From: UBA11865 sp041570195
Lineage (GTDB): Bacteria; Chloroflexota; Anaerolineae; Promineifilales; Promineifilaceae
DNA length: 64,000 bases
NCBI GenBank assembly: GCA_041570195.1
Contig: JBFFWQ010000010.1
Location: 1-64,000 of the forward strand
Direction: 5' to 3'
Of this stretch, positions 49,675 to 57,699 are shown one piece after another. Each line of letters begins with the position of its first letter. The stretch's first letter is position 1. The notes under the pieces were generated by a model, which searched no databases, was not told where the DNA came from, and worked only from the letters and a program-made list of their open reading frames with translations. The position numbers were made by a program, and so were the translations under genes.

Positions 49675-52140
49675 ATGCCATTAGCAAGGCGATACAAACC
49701 AGCTAAAGTGGAACGCGCTCTGCGTACTTGCTGGCAGGAAGAGGGTATTTACCGCTTTGCGCGCGATGGGCGGCCCGTATACGCCATCGACACGCCGCCC
49801 CCAACGGTGTCAGGGCTGTTGCATCTAGGCCACGTCTATTCCTATAGCCAGACCGATTTCATTGCCCGATATCGGCGAATGATTGGCGACGATGTGCTCT
49901 ATCCAATGGGCTACGATGACAATGGCTTGCCGACGGAACGCCTGGTCGAAAAAACTATCGGAGTTCGGGCCACAGACATTGGCCGGCAGGCCTTCATCGA
50001 GAAATGCCTCCAGATCAGCGAAGAAACTGAACGTAATTACCAGGAACTCTGGGAGCGCTTGGGCCTCTCGGTCGATTGGCAAAACACCTACCGCACCATA
50101 GACGACGATAGCCGGCGCCTGTCCCAGCTATCGTTTCTCGACCTCTACCAGAAGGGTTTGGCCTACCGTCGCAGAGCGCCAGCTATTTGGTGCCCAGAAT
50201 GCCAGACTGCGATCGCTCAGGCGGAATTGGATGACCTGGAACGCGAGAGCGAGTTTGTGACTGTACCGTTCAAGCTAGACGATGCTTCCACACTACTCGT
50301 CGCCACCACAAGGCCTGAACTCCTACCGGCCTGCGTTGCTCTCTTTGTCCACCCGGAAGATGACCGATACCGACAACTAGTTGGCCGCCAGGCGACCGTG
50401 CCGCTATTTGGCCAGGCGGTACGTGTATTGGATGACCCGGCCGCCGAACCTGACAAGGGTACCGGCGCGGTGATGTGCTGCACATTCGGCGATACAAGTG
50501 ATGTGGCCTGGTGGTATACCTACAACCTGGATCTAGTCGAGGCCGTTGGTCGCGACGGTCGTCTGACTAGCGCGGCCGGCGACTTCGCCGGTCAGACCGT
50601 CCCCGGCGCCCGTGAACTGATCAAGCAGGCTCTGTCCGAGCGCCAGTTGCTAACAGAAAGATATCCCACCACTCAGTCACTACGCGTTCATGAACGTTGC
50701 GATACGCCGGTCGAATATGTCGTCGCCGCGCAGTGGTTCGTGCGCGTCATGGAATACAAGGAGGCGCTACTGGCAGCCGGCGAGCGGGTTCGATGGTACC
50801 CAGCGCAGATGAAAAACCGCTACAAACAATGGGTAGACAATCTCAACTGGGATTGGTGCATTTCCCGTCAGCGCTACTTCGGCGTGCCTTTTCCAATATG
50901 GTTTTGCGATGAATGCGGCGAGATCATCACCGCCGAACCCAGTGCACTGCCAGTTGATCCTGCAGATGCCTCGCCTTCGGGTCCCTGCATCTGCGGCAAC
51001 ACACGTTTCAGGCCAGAGACCGATGTCATGGACACCTGGGCCACCTCTTCCATCACTCCTCAACGAGTTGGTCAGCTAGTGGGTGCCAGCGGCTTTGACG
51101 GACAACGCTTCGAGCCTCTGTCCCTGCGGCCACAGGCCCATGAAATCATCCGCACCTGGGCCTTCTACAGTCTTGTCAAAGCGTATCACCATTTTGGCAT
51201 CAGGCCCTGGAACGAGGTCGCCATATCTGGTTGGGGGCTAGCCCCGGAAGGAACCGGCAAGATCAGCAAGAGTCGCGGCGGCGGGCCGATTTCTCCTCTG
51301 GAAATGATTGAGCGCTATTCGGCTGACGCGGTTCGCTACTGGGCTGCAAGCAGCGGGCTGGGTAAGGACGCCGTCATTAGTGAGAAGAAGATCCAATCCG
51401 GCTCCAAATTGGTCACCAAGTTGTGGAACGTAGCCCGATTCAGCCAGCGCTTCCTGGCGGACTATCGGCCGCCCACTAGCCCGCCCACGCTATTGCTCTC
51501 GGACCGATGGATCTTGAGTCGGCTCCATGAAGTGATCGCCAGCGCCAGCGAGCACTTTGCCGAACTTGATTATGCCGCAGCGAAAAGTATCGTCGAAAAC
51601 TTCTTCTGGACCGACCTGGCCGACAACTACCTAGAAATGATCAAGAAGCGACTATATGACAGCGCCGAGATAGTGAACGGCATAGAGGCCAGCGCCGGAG
51701 CTCGTTATGCCCTCTACCACGCTCTGCTGGCGACTATCAAGTTGCTCGCGCCCATTTTGCCTTATGTCACCGAGGAGATCTACCGGGGGCTCTTTGAAGT
51801 CAACGATAATCCGGCCTCTATTCACATCAGCGATTGGCCTACAGCCGAGCCGCATTGGGTTGATAAGCAGGCCTCTCAAATCGGCCAGGCGCTACTGTCT
51901 ATCGCCACCGCGGTTCGACGCTACAAGAGTCACAGCAACCTGTCGCTTGGTGCAGAAATAGCCAGGTTACACGTAGCGGTCGACGATCTGACCGTGGGCC
52001 AGGCGCTACAAGAGGCGCGTACAGACATTCGCAGCGTTACCCGGGCCAGAGTTGTCACCATCAGTGCCCGGCCAGATCCTACATTGCTGATTATCTCGGC
52101 AGAGGGCGCCTTGTCAGTAGGCCTGCTGCCCGTGGAATAG
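49675..52140 (+). CDS. valS: Valine--tRNA ligase, archaeal-like type
   Basis: Charges tRNA-Val. 821 residues, class Ia. HIGH motif in TVSGLLHLGHVYSYSQ, KMSKS motif as GTGKISKSRGGG, and a CP1 editing domain with ATTRPELLPACVALFVHP. The active-site region reads DVMDTWATSSITPQ, the form I associate with archaeal and Rickettsia-type ValRS; the common bacterial form is closer to DVLDTWFSSALWP. A C-terminal coiled coil of the common type is absent. The frame is open to 49621, but AAGGGG 8-9 nt before ATG 49675 and the normal N-terminus fix this start. Expression is under the T-box. No clear terminator follows. Confidence 0.96.
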   Translation: MPLARRYKPAKVERALRTCWQEEGIYRFARDGRPVYAIDTPPPTVSGLLHLGHVYSYSQTDFIARYRRMIGDDVLYPMGYDDNGLPTERLVEKTIGVRATDIGRQAFIEKCLQISEETERNYQELWERLGLSVDWQNTYRTIDDDSRRLSQLSFLDLYQKGLAYRRRAPAIWCPECQTAIAQAELDDLERESEFVTVPFKLDDASTLLVATTRPELLPACVALFVHPEDDRYRQLVGRQATVPLFGQAVRVLDDPAAEPDKGTGAVMCCTFGDTSDVAWWYTYNLDLVEAVGRDGRLTSAAGDFAGQTVPGARELIKQALSERQLLTERYPTTQSLRVHERCDTPVEYVVAAQWFVRVMEYKEALLAAGERVRWYPAQMKNRYKQWVDNLNWDWCISRQRYFGVPFPIWFCDECGEIITAEPSALPVDPADASPSGPCICGNTRFRPETDVMDTWATSSITPQRVGQLVGASGFDGQRFEPLSLRPQAHEIIRTWAFYSLVKAYHHFGIRPWNEVAISGWGLAPEGTGKISKSRGGGPISPLEMIERYSADAVRYWAASSGLGKDAVISEKKIQSGSKLVTKLWNVARFSQRFLADYRPPTSPPTLLLSDRWILSRLHEVIASASEHFAELDYAAAKSIVENFFWTDLADNYLEMIKKRLYDSAEIVNGIEASAGARYALYHALLATIKLLAPILPYVTEEIYRGLFEVNDNPASIHISDWPTAEPHWVDKQASQIGQALLSIATAVRRYKSHSNLSLGAEIARLHVAVDDLTVGQALQEARTDIRSVTRARVVTISARPDPTLLIISAEGALSVGLLPVE

Positions 52141-52174
52141 GCCAAGATGGCTATCACGGGTCGGTCTTTTTTGC

Positions 52175-52180
52175 TATTAT
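52175..52180 (+). promoter_or_regulatory. Extended -10 promoter of the ferritin gene
   Basis: TGCTATTAT gives TATTAT with the TGn extension, about 60 nt before the ferritin ATG. The -35 is weak. A short inverted repeat TGGCC-N6-GGCCA (around 52194-52209) follows and could be an operator. Confidence 0.45.
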
Positions 52181-52237
52181 ACTGCATAGCTATGGCCATT
52201 ATCGGCCAGAAGATATTAGACCATTAAGGAGAACGCA

Positions 52238-52741
52238 ATGCCGCTAAATTCACAGATAATCGATCCCTTCAACGCTCAAATTAGGAGCGAATTCGGCGCC
52301 TCGGCCCAATATATCGCCATCGCGGTATACTTCGACGAAATGGGGCTTGGCGAGCTGGCAAATTTCTTTTATCGTCAATCGGAGGAAGAGCGGCTACATG
52401 CCATGAAGTTCGTTCACTTCATGCTCGAGTCGGAGGTTAAGCCGCTGATTCCTGGCGTGCCTGAATTGCGCAACGAATTTGACAGCCCCGGTGACGCGGT
52501 CCAGTTTGCTTTGAACCAGGAGCGTAAAGTAACGGACCAGATCAACAACCTGGTCGATATCGCCATACAGGAGAGCGATCATGCCGCCAATAGCTTCTTG
52601 CAATGGTTCGTGACCGAGCAAGTGGAAGAAATCGATACGATGGGCACCCTCTTGCAGACCATTAAGTTAGCTGGCGACAACCTGCTCTTGGTTGAAGATT
52701 ACGTTCGCCGCAAGCCGCAGCACACGGACGAAGGCGAATAG
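52238..52741 (+). CDS. Non-haem ferritin
   Basis: Iron-storage protein, 167 residues, four-helix bundle. Ferroxidase ligands are recognisable: Glu in RSEFGASAQYIA, the EEERLHAMKF pair (ExxH), and further acidic residues in EQVEEIDTM. Length and order match bacterial FtnA-like proteins; the Met-ligated haem site of bacterioferritin is not evident. AAGGAGAACGCA before ATG 52238 is a near-perfect SD. A strong terminator follows. Oxidises and stores Fe(II) as a 24-mer in the cytoplasm, by family knowledge. Confidence 0.93.
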   Translation: MPLNSQIIDPFNAQIRSEFGASAQYIAIAVYFDEMGLGELANFFYRQSEEERLHAMKFVHFMLESEVKPLIPGVPELRNEFDSPGDAVQFALNQERKVTDQINNLVDIAIQESDHAANSFLQWFVTEQVEEIDTMGTLLQTIKLAGDNLLLVEDYVRRKPQHTDEGE

Positions 52742-52780
52742 TTTCAAGCGAACAGCGAAACGATCTGGGATTGACAGAAA

Positions 52781-52816
52781 AACAGCCAGCAGTCGGGCCG
52801 ACTGCTGGCTGTTTTT
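52781..52816. terminator. Bidirectional terminator between ferritin and fhs
   Basis: AACAGCCAGCAGTC (52781-52794) pairs perfectly over 14 bp with GACTGCTGGCTGTT (52800-52813), loop GGGCC. T-runs follow on both strands (TTTTT to 52816; AAAAA on the left), so it can stop transcripts from ferritin and from fhs. Confidence 0.9.
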
Positions 52817-52869
52817 GATGTTATCGCTGTGGCTTGGCGACCGCGATATGCCAGGCCAGAGCTGAAAGT

Positions 52870-54648
52870 CTAGAACAAGCCGACCACTTCGCCGTTCTCG
52901 TCGATGTCAACATTCATGAATGCCGGCTTACTCGGAAGTCCTGGCATTGTTCGCATCGCGCCGATGAGCGGATAGATGAATCCGGCTCCTACAGAGGCCC
53001 GCACCTCGCGTACCGGCAAAGTGTAGCCCGATGGCGCATTCTTGAGCGCCGGGTCGTGACTGATGCTAAGGTGAGTCTTAGCCATACAAATCGGCAGTCC
53101 ACCGAAGCCGTTTTCTTCATAGAACTTGATCTGGCGGTTGGCCAGCGGCTCGTACACAACCTCGCCGGCGCTGTAGATCTTCTCGGCGATGGTTTCGATC
53201 TTTTCCTTGATGCCGATGTCGAGCGGGTACAGAAACTCGAAGTTTGACGGCTTCTCGCACGCCGCAACCACCGCTTCGGCTAATTCAACCGCGCCGTCTC
53301 CGCCATTGGTCCAGTGATCGCTCATGGCCGCCGTCTCGGCCCCGGCCGCGATCGCCGCCTCGCGAACCAGCGCCACCTCGGCGTCAGTGTCGTTGGAAAA
53401 GCGATTGACGGCCACAACAACCGGGATACCAAAGCGCTTGGCGTTACGAATGTGCGCCTGCATATTGGCCATGCCAGCCCCGAGTAACTCTAAGTTCTCC
53501 TCAGTATAAGCCGAATCAAGCGGCCGGCCAGGCACAACCCTTGGGCCGCCACCGTGCATCTTCAGCGCCCGGATGGTAGCTACCAAAACGACGCAGTCAG
53601 GGATCAGGTTCGAATAGCGGCACTTAACATTGAAGAACTTCTCCATGCCAATGTCGGCGCCGAAGCCCGATTCGGTGACAACGTACTCGCCCAAACGGAT
53701 GGCTACTTGGTCGGCCACGATGGACGAATTGCCATGGGCGATGTTAGCGAATGGACCGGCATGGACAAAGGCTGGCTGGCCTTCGAGAGTCTGCATAAGG
53801 TTCGGATGGATCGCGTCCTTCATCAGAACGGTCACGGCGCCGGCAACGCCCAAATCCTCGGTCGTAATCGGATTTCGCGCCGTGCTCTGGCCGATGACGA
53901 TCTTGCCGCAGCGTTCCCGCAAGTCATGCAGCGCCGACTTGTAGTCTTCGCCACTAACCAGAGCCAGGATAGCCATGATTTCGCTGGCCACGGTGATATC
54001 ATAGCCACCCTGACGCGGACGGCCATCCCACTTGCCACCCAGGCCCAAGATGATATTGCGGACGGAGCGATCATTGACGTCGATGACCCGATTCCACGTT
54101 ATATTGTAGGGATCGATGTCCAGCCGCTTCAGTCCCATGTCGGCCAGCTTATCATCGCTGAGACGGCCTTCATGGAACCAGCGCGAATCGATGGCTGCCG
54201 CGACCAGGTTGTGAGCCGCCGTTATGGCGTGGATATCACCGGTCAGATGCAGATTAAAATCCTCCATCGGGATGACTTGACTATAACCACCGCCGGCCGC
54301 CCCGCCCTTGATGCCGAAGGTCGGGCCCTGACTGGGCTGCCGGATGCAGGCGATTGATTTCTTACCAATGGCTCCCAGGCCTTGCACCAGGCCAATTCCG
54401 GTGGTCGTCTTACCTTCACCCAGAGGAGTTGGCGTTATGGCCGTGACGTCAATGTATTTACCTCGCGGCCGGTCAGCCACTTTCTTGAGGGCATCAAGAT
54501 GCACCTTGGCCTTATATCGACCAAACATGATCAGGTCTTCCTCGTCCAGGCCGAGCTGATCTGCGATTTCGACGATCGGCTTCAATTCGGCTGCCTGGGC
54601 GATGTCCAGATCCGAAGGTACGGGGAATTTGCGTTTCATATTGCTCAT
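52870..54648 (-). CDS. fhs: Formate--tetrahydrofolate ligase
   Basis: ATP-dependent synthesis of 10-formyl-THF from formate, entry to one-carbon metabolism and, in acetogens, the methyl branch of the Wood-Ljungdahl pathway. 592 residues, slightly longer than the typical ~556. The P-loop ITPTPLGEGKTTTGIGLVQGLG is near residue 70, with RQPSQGPTFGIKGGAAGGGY, FNLHLTGDIHAITAAHNL and AFVHAGPFANIAHGNSS all matching the family. TGAGGAGGACCC before ATG 54648 is a strong SD. It stands alone; no folD or other one-carbon gene is adjacent. The ~100-nt leader starts from a TTGATT-16-TATTAT promoter. Confidence 0.97.
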   Translation of the reverse strand: MSNMKRKFPVPSDLDIAQAAELKPIVEIADQLGLDEEDLIMFGRYKAKVHLDALKKVADRPRGKYIDVTAITPTPLGEGKTTTGIGLVQGLGAIGKKSIACIRQPSQGPTFGIKGGAAGGGYSQVIPMEDFNLHLTGDIHAITAAHNLVAAAIDSRWFHEGRLSDDKLADMGLKRLDIDPYNITWNRVIDVNDRSVRNIILGLGGKWDGRPRQGGYDITVASEIMAILALVSGEDYKSALHDLRERCGKIVIGQSTARNPITTEDLGVAGAVTVLMKDAIHPNLMQTLEGQPAFVHAGPFANIAHGNSSIVADQVAIRLGEYVVTESGFGADIGMEKFFNVKCRYSNLIPDCVVLVATIRALKMHGGGPRVVPGRPLDSAYTEENLELLGAGMANMQAHIRNAKRFGIPVVVAVNRFSNDTDAEVALVREAAIAAGAETAAMSDHWTNGGDGAVELAEAVVAACEKPSNFEFLYPLDIGIKEKIETIAEKIYSAGEVVYEPLANRQIKFYEENGFGGLPICMAKTHLSISHDPALKNAPSGYTLPVREVRASVGAGFIYPLIGAMRTMPGLPSKPAFMNVDIDENGEVVGLF

Positions 54649-54740
54649 GGGTCCTCCTCAGAGAGATTGAGAGTCGTTCCTTCCACTAAAGTGCCGCTCG
54701 CCCAACATCCAAATCTAACGCACGCGATACGGCTATGGTA

Positions 54741-54768
54741 ATAATACGGTGATTATGCTGAAAATCAA
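54741..54768 (-). promoter_or_regulatory. Promoter of fhs
   Basis: On the minus strand, -35 TTGATT (54763-54768), a 16-bp spacer and -10 TATTAT (54741-54746). It gives a leader of about 85-90 nt before fhs. Confidence 0.55.
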
Positions 54769-54854
54769 TAGTGAAAAATGTCACATAGTTTGCTGCCAAC
54801 TCTCACATCTTGCAACTCGTGCGCATTTGTCTCATATCGGCTAAACTGGCGGCC

Positions 54855-56108
54855 GTGGCTGATCTCTATTCGCTCTTGCTCAAAATCAGGCAGCTGCTCT
54901 CGGCCCAGCCCATTATTCGCCGCCCAATCAGACACTCATCACCTGTGGCGTGGATTGTGTCGCTATTGCTGTCACTTCTGCTTCTTTCAGCCTGCGCTTC
55001 GGCTCCAGAGGACTACCCGACCCATGCGCCCACGATTAAGACGGCCGGCCAGGCTCTTGAACCGGCCTCGGCAACAGTCGCGCCGTCTGCTGCGACAGGT
55101 AAGCCCAGTATCGGCGATGGCAGTATGGTCGTGCCGCCGCCAACATACACCGCGGTCACCAATGAGATTGACCAACCTGCACCCAGACAAGCCCAGGTTC
55201 CGACCGGCACTCCCACTAAACCACTACCCTCGCCAGCGCCGGATCCATACGCAGGTCTATCAGTCGCCGATCTGATAAGCCGTGCTTACGGTGGCGGTCA
55301 GCTGGAAATCATTGACACAATGAAAATCACCGATCGCTTCACTCGCTATCTATTCACCTATCCCAGCGACGGTCTGACGATCTACGGCTTCATGAACGTC
55401 CCCAATCAGGGCAGTCGCTTTCCGGTAGCCATCATGCTGCATGGGTACGTCGATCCGGGTCAGTATCAGACCCTAGACTACACGACCCGCTACGCCGATC
55501 ACTTGGCCGAAGCGGGCTATTTCGTCATCCATCCCAATTTGCGCGGATTTCCGCCGTCTGATGGTGGACCCGATCCCTTTCGAGTCGGCCTGGCTGTTGA
55601 TGTCCTGAATCTCATCGCCATCATCCGCGAGCAAAGCCAGGACCCTACAGGCCATCTACGGCGGGCCGATACGGATGACATCAATCTTTGGGGACACAGT
55701 ATGGGCGGGGGCGTGACGCTAAGGGTGATCACGGTCAACAACGACCCCTACCTGCGCTCGGCCGTCCTCTACGGCGCAATGAGCGGCGACGAAGCTCAGA
55801 ACTACGAGAAGATCCGCCAGTGGAGCGACGGCACGGTAGGCGACTTCGAACTGGCCGCGCCGCCGGCCAAATTACGGGCCATTTCGCCGATCAATCATCT
55901 GGATCGCGTCAAGACGCCGGTCAGTTTGCACCATGGCTCGGTTGACGACGTAGTGCCTCCTGAGTGGTCCGAGGATTTGTGCCTTCGCCTGCAACTGCTG
56001 CGGCAACCGGTGGAGTGTCACAGCTACAATGGAATGCCCCACACTTTTCGAGGCGCCAGCGACGATTTGTTGATGCAGCGCACGACCGCCTTCTTCGACC
56101 GTCATTAG
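54855..56108 (+). CDS. Lipid-anchored alpha/beta hydrolase (prolyl oligopeptidase/dienelactone hydrolase-like)
   Basis: 417 residues. Membrane segment and lipobox LLSAC near residue 47, a Thr/Ala/Pro-rich linker, then an alpha/beta hydrolase domain (about 150-417). The catalytic triad is recognisable: nucleophile Ser in LWGHSMGGGVTLR, Asp in HHGSVDDVVPPEW, His in NGMPHTFRG. MLHGYVDPGQY holds the oxyanion-hole turn. Resembles S9 peptidases and acyl-peptide hydrolases, so a peptidase or esterase outside the cell is likely. The longest frame begins TTG 54810; GTG 54855 is preferred because a -10-like TAAACT lies 7 nt upstream, but neither start has an SD. Confidence 0.83.
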   Translation: MADLYSLLLKIRQLLSAQPIIRRPIRHSSPVAWIVSLLLSLLLLSACASAPEDYPTHAPTIKTAGQALEPASATVAPSAATGKPSIGDGSMVVPPPTYTAVTNEIDQPAPRQAQVPTGTPTKPLPSPAPDPYAGLSVADLISRAYGGGQLEIIDTMKITDRFTRYLFTYPSDGLTIYGFMNVPNQGSRFPVAIMLHGYVDPGQYQTLDYTTRYADHLAEAGYFVIHPNLRGFPPSDGGPDPFRVGLAVDVLNLIAIIREQSQDPTGHLRRADTDDINLWGHSMGGGVTLRVITVNNDPYLRSAVLYGAMSGDEAQNYEKIRQWSDGTVGDFELAAPPAKLRAISPINHLDRVKTPVSLHHGSVDDVVPPEWSEDLCLRLQLLRQPVECHSYNGMPHTFRGASDDLLMQRTTAFFDRH

Positions 56109-56160
56109 ATGCTATCACTAGACGCCGTCATTGAACAACAACTCAAATGCGGCGCCCGTG

Positions 56161-57522
56161 CTAGTCACTGACGGACGACTGGTCGCTAAGGGCCTGCAGC
56201 GCCTCGCGGGCCTGATCCAATCCAGGGTTTAAACGAAGGGCTCGTTCGTAGGCTTTTCCTGCACTTTCGGAGTCGCCACTAGCCAGCAGTGCGTGGCCCC
56301 GATAGAGATACGTCTCCTCAATATTGCGACCGCCTGACGTCGTCAAGACCGCGTCCGTCAAAGCCAGAACCTCGTCAAAGCGACCAGCTCCGATGTAAGC
56401 CAAGTACGGCTCAAATTGATACCAAAGAGTTCGCCATGGTAAGCCGATCTCACGAGCCTGGTCGAAAGCAGCCGCCGATTGCTCGAATAAGGCGCTGTCA
56501 CTCTCAACCACGGCCAAATGATATAGGCTGGCACCCAGATCCAACCAGGCAAAAGCGTCACTCGGATCTTGCTCAATGGCCAGGCGCGCGCTGTCGGCAG
56601 CCGCCATCCACATGGTCTTCTCGTCCAACATGTCCGGACCCAGTACCAGAGCTAGCTCGGTGGCGCGTTCTTGGGGGTAGACCACGATGGTAGCACGGTT
56701 GAACTGGGCCCACAGCTCGTCGAGTGAGGCAAAATCAAAGGACCGACCGGTACTATCCCACGGTCCAAGGAAGGTATCCAGACCATATAGAACCTCTTCC
56801 TTATCATCGTAGCCGTAGAGCGTCAGATAATGGCCCATCCAGCCATGGGACGCCTCAAGCAGTAAACCCTTCTCGACGATGACCGGGAAGCCGGCTGCCA
56901 AGAGCTGCTTTAGCACTGTCAAGTTCAGTCCGTAGAGAATATCGGATTGCAGCTCTGTTTCCGACGTCACATATGCTGCCAATTCGTCAGGTGAGACGTT
57001 GCGATCCTCGTAGTTGGGCTTGAGCGCCTCGCCGATCTCGAGCTGATTGACCTCATGCCCATAGTAATTCAACACGATCGACAGATTTGCCGGACCACAG
57101 TTATTATACTTCTGCGGCGTCACTTCCAGTCCTTCGAGCCGAATGACGCCGGGCAGCGGCGTTGGCGAAGGTGTCGGCGATGGTGATGGTGGTGGTAGAG
57201 GCGTCGGCGTTGGCGGCCGACGTGTGCTGGCCGGACCCACTGTAGGTTCAGGCCGCGGGAGATCCGTTGGCGTTGCGGTCCGAGTAGGAGTCGACGTTGC
57301 CAGGGCGATTCCGGCAACGTTTGTATCGCTAATCGTTCGTAATGGCGCGGGCAAGGCTGTCGGCAACGGCGTCGTGACCAATTCCAAGAATTCCTCAGGC
57401 AGGCGAACTCGAATCTGCCCTGGCAGGGCATCTACAATGCGCGGCATCAGAAACCACATCACGACGGACAAAGCCAGCAGGATGCCGATCAAGCCCAGTA
57501 GATTCCTTGGCCCGGGTTTCAT
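56161..57522 (-). CDS. Membrane-anchored C39-like peptidase with TPR repeats
   Basis: 453 residues. TM anchor (about 8-28), a long Thr/Pro linker (about 75-130), a papain-like C39 domain (about 135-310) with QKYNNCGPANLSIVLNYYG (nucleophile Cys) and GHYLTLYGYDD (His), then TPR-like helices (about 330-440: AYERALRLNPGLDQAREAL). It probably acts outside the membrane; bacteriocin-type C39 peptidases process leader peptides, but no ABC transporter is present, so the substrate is open. TTG 57549 would extend it by nine codons; ATG 57522 is preferred, with weak ATAGAG upstream. Related to the C39-like protein at 17.4 kb but with a different accessory domain. Confidence 0.83.
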   Translation of the reverse strand: MKPGPRNLLGLIGILLALSVVMWFLMPRIVDALPGQIRVRLPEEFLELVTTPLPTALPAPLRTISDTNVAGIALATSTPTRTATPTDLPRPEPTVGPASTRRPPTPTPLPPPSPSPTPSPTPLPGVIRLEGLEVTPQKYNNCGPANLSIVLNYYGHEVNQLEIGEALKPNYEDRNVSPDELAAYVTSETELQSDILYGLNLTVLKQLLAAGFPVIVEKGLLLEASHGWMGHYLTLYGYDDKEEVLYGLDTFLGPWDSTGRSFDFASLDELWAQFNRATIVVYPQERATELALVLGPDMLDEKTMWMAAADSARLAIEQDPSDAFAWLDLGASLYHLAVVESDSALFEQSAAAFDQAREIGLPWRTLWYQFEPYLAYIGAGRFDEVLALTDAVLTTSGGRNIEETYLYRGHALLASGDSESAGKAYERALRLNPGLDQAREALQALSDQSSVSD

Positions 57523-57628
57523 GACTCTATTGTAACGGCCAAAAGCCAAAGACCGATGTCAGTCAGCCAGCCTGACCCTGGTGCAGGCAATGGTCGGCGT
57601 TCTCATTTGGCGATCGGGTCCAATGCAG

Positions 57629-57656
57629 TTGCCTCGTAAGACGGAAAGGTTATCAT
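57629..57656 (+). promoter_or_regulatory. Promoter of the ComP-like kinase operon
   Basis: -35 TTGCCT (57629-57634), a 16-bp spacer and -10 TATCAT (57651-57656). The expected +1 falls on an ATG at 57663 that opens a three-codon frame (ATG AAC CCA TAG), upstream of the kinase ATG 57700. Confidence 0.5.
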
Positions 57657-57699
57657 AGAGCAATGAACCCATAGCAAAATGAGCGTTTCGTGAGACTAA

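Noticed and set aside
53554..54357. A 267-codon plus-strand frame antisense to fhs.
   Set aside because: fhs has all family motifs and a strong SD; the opposite frame is a by-product of its codon use.
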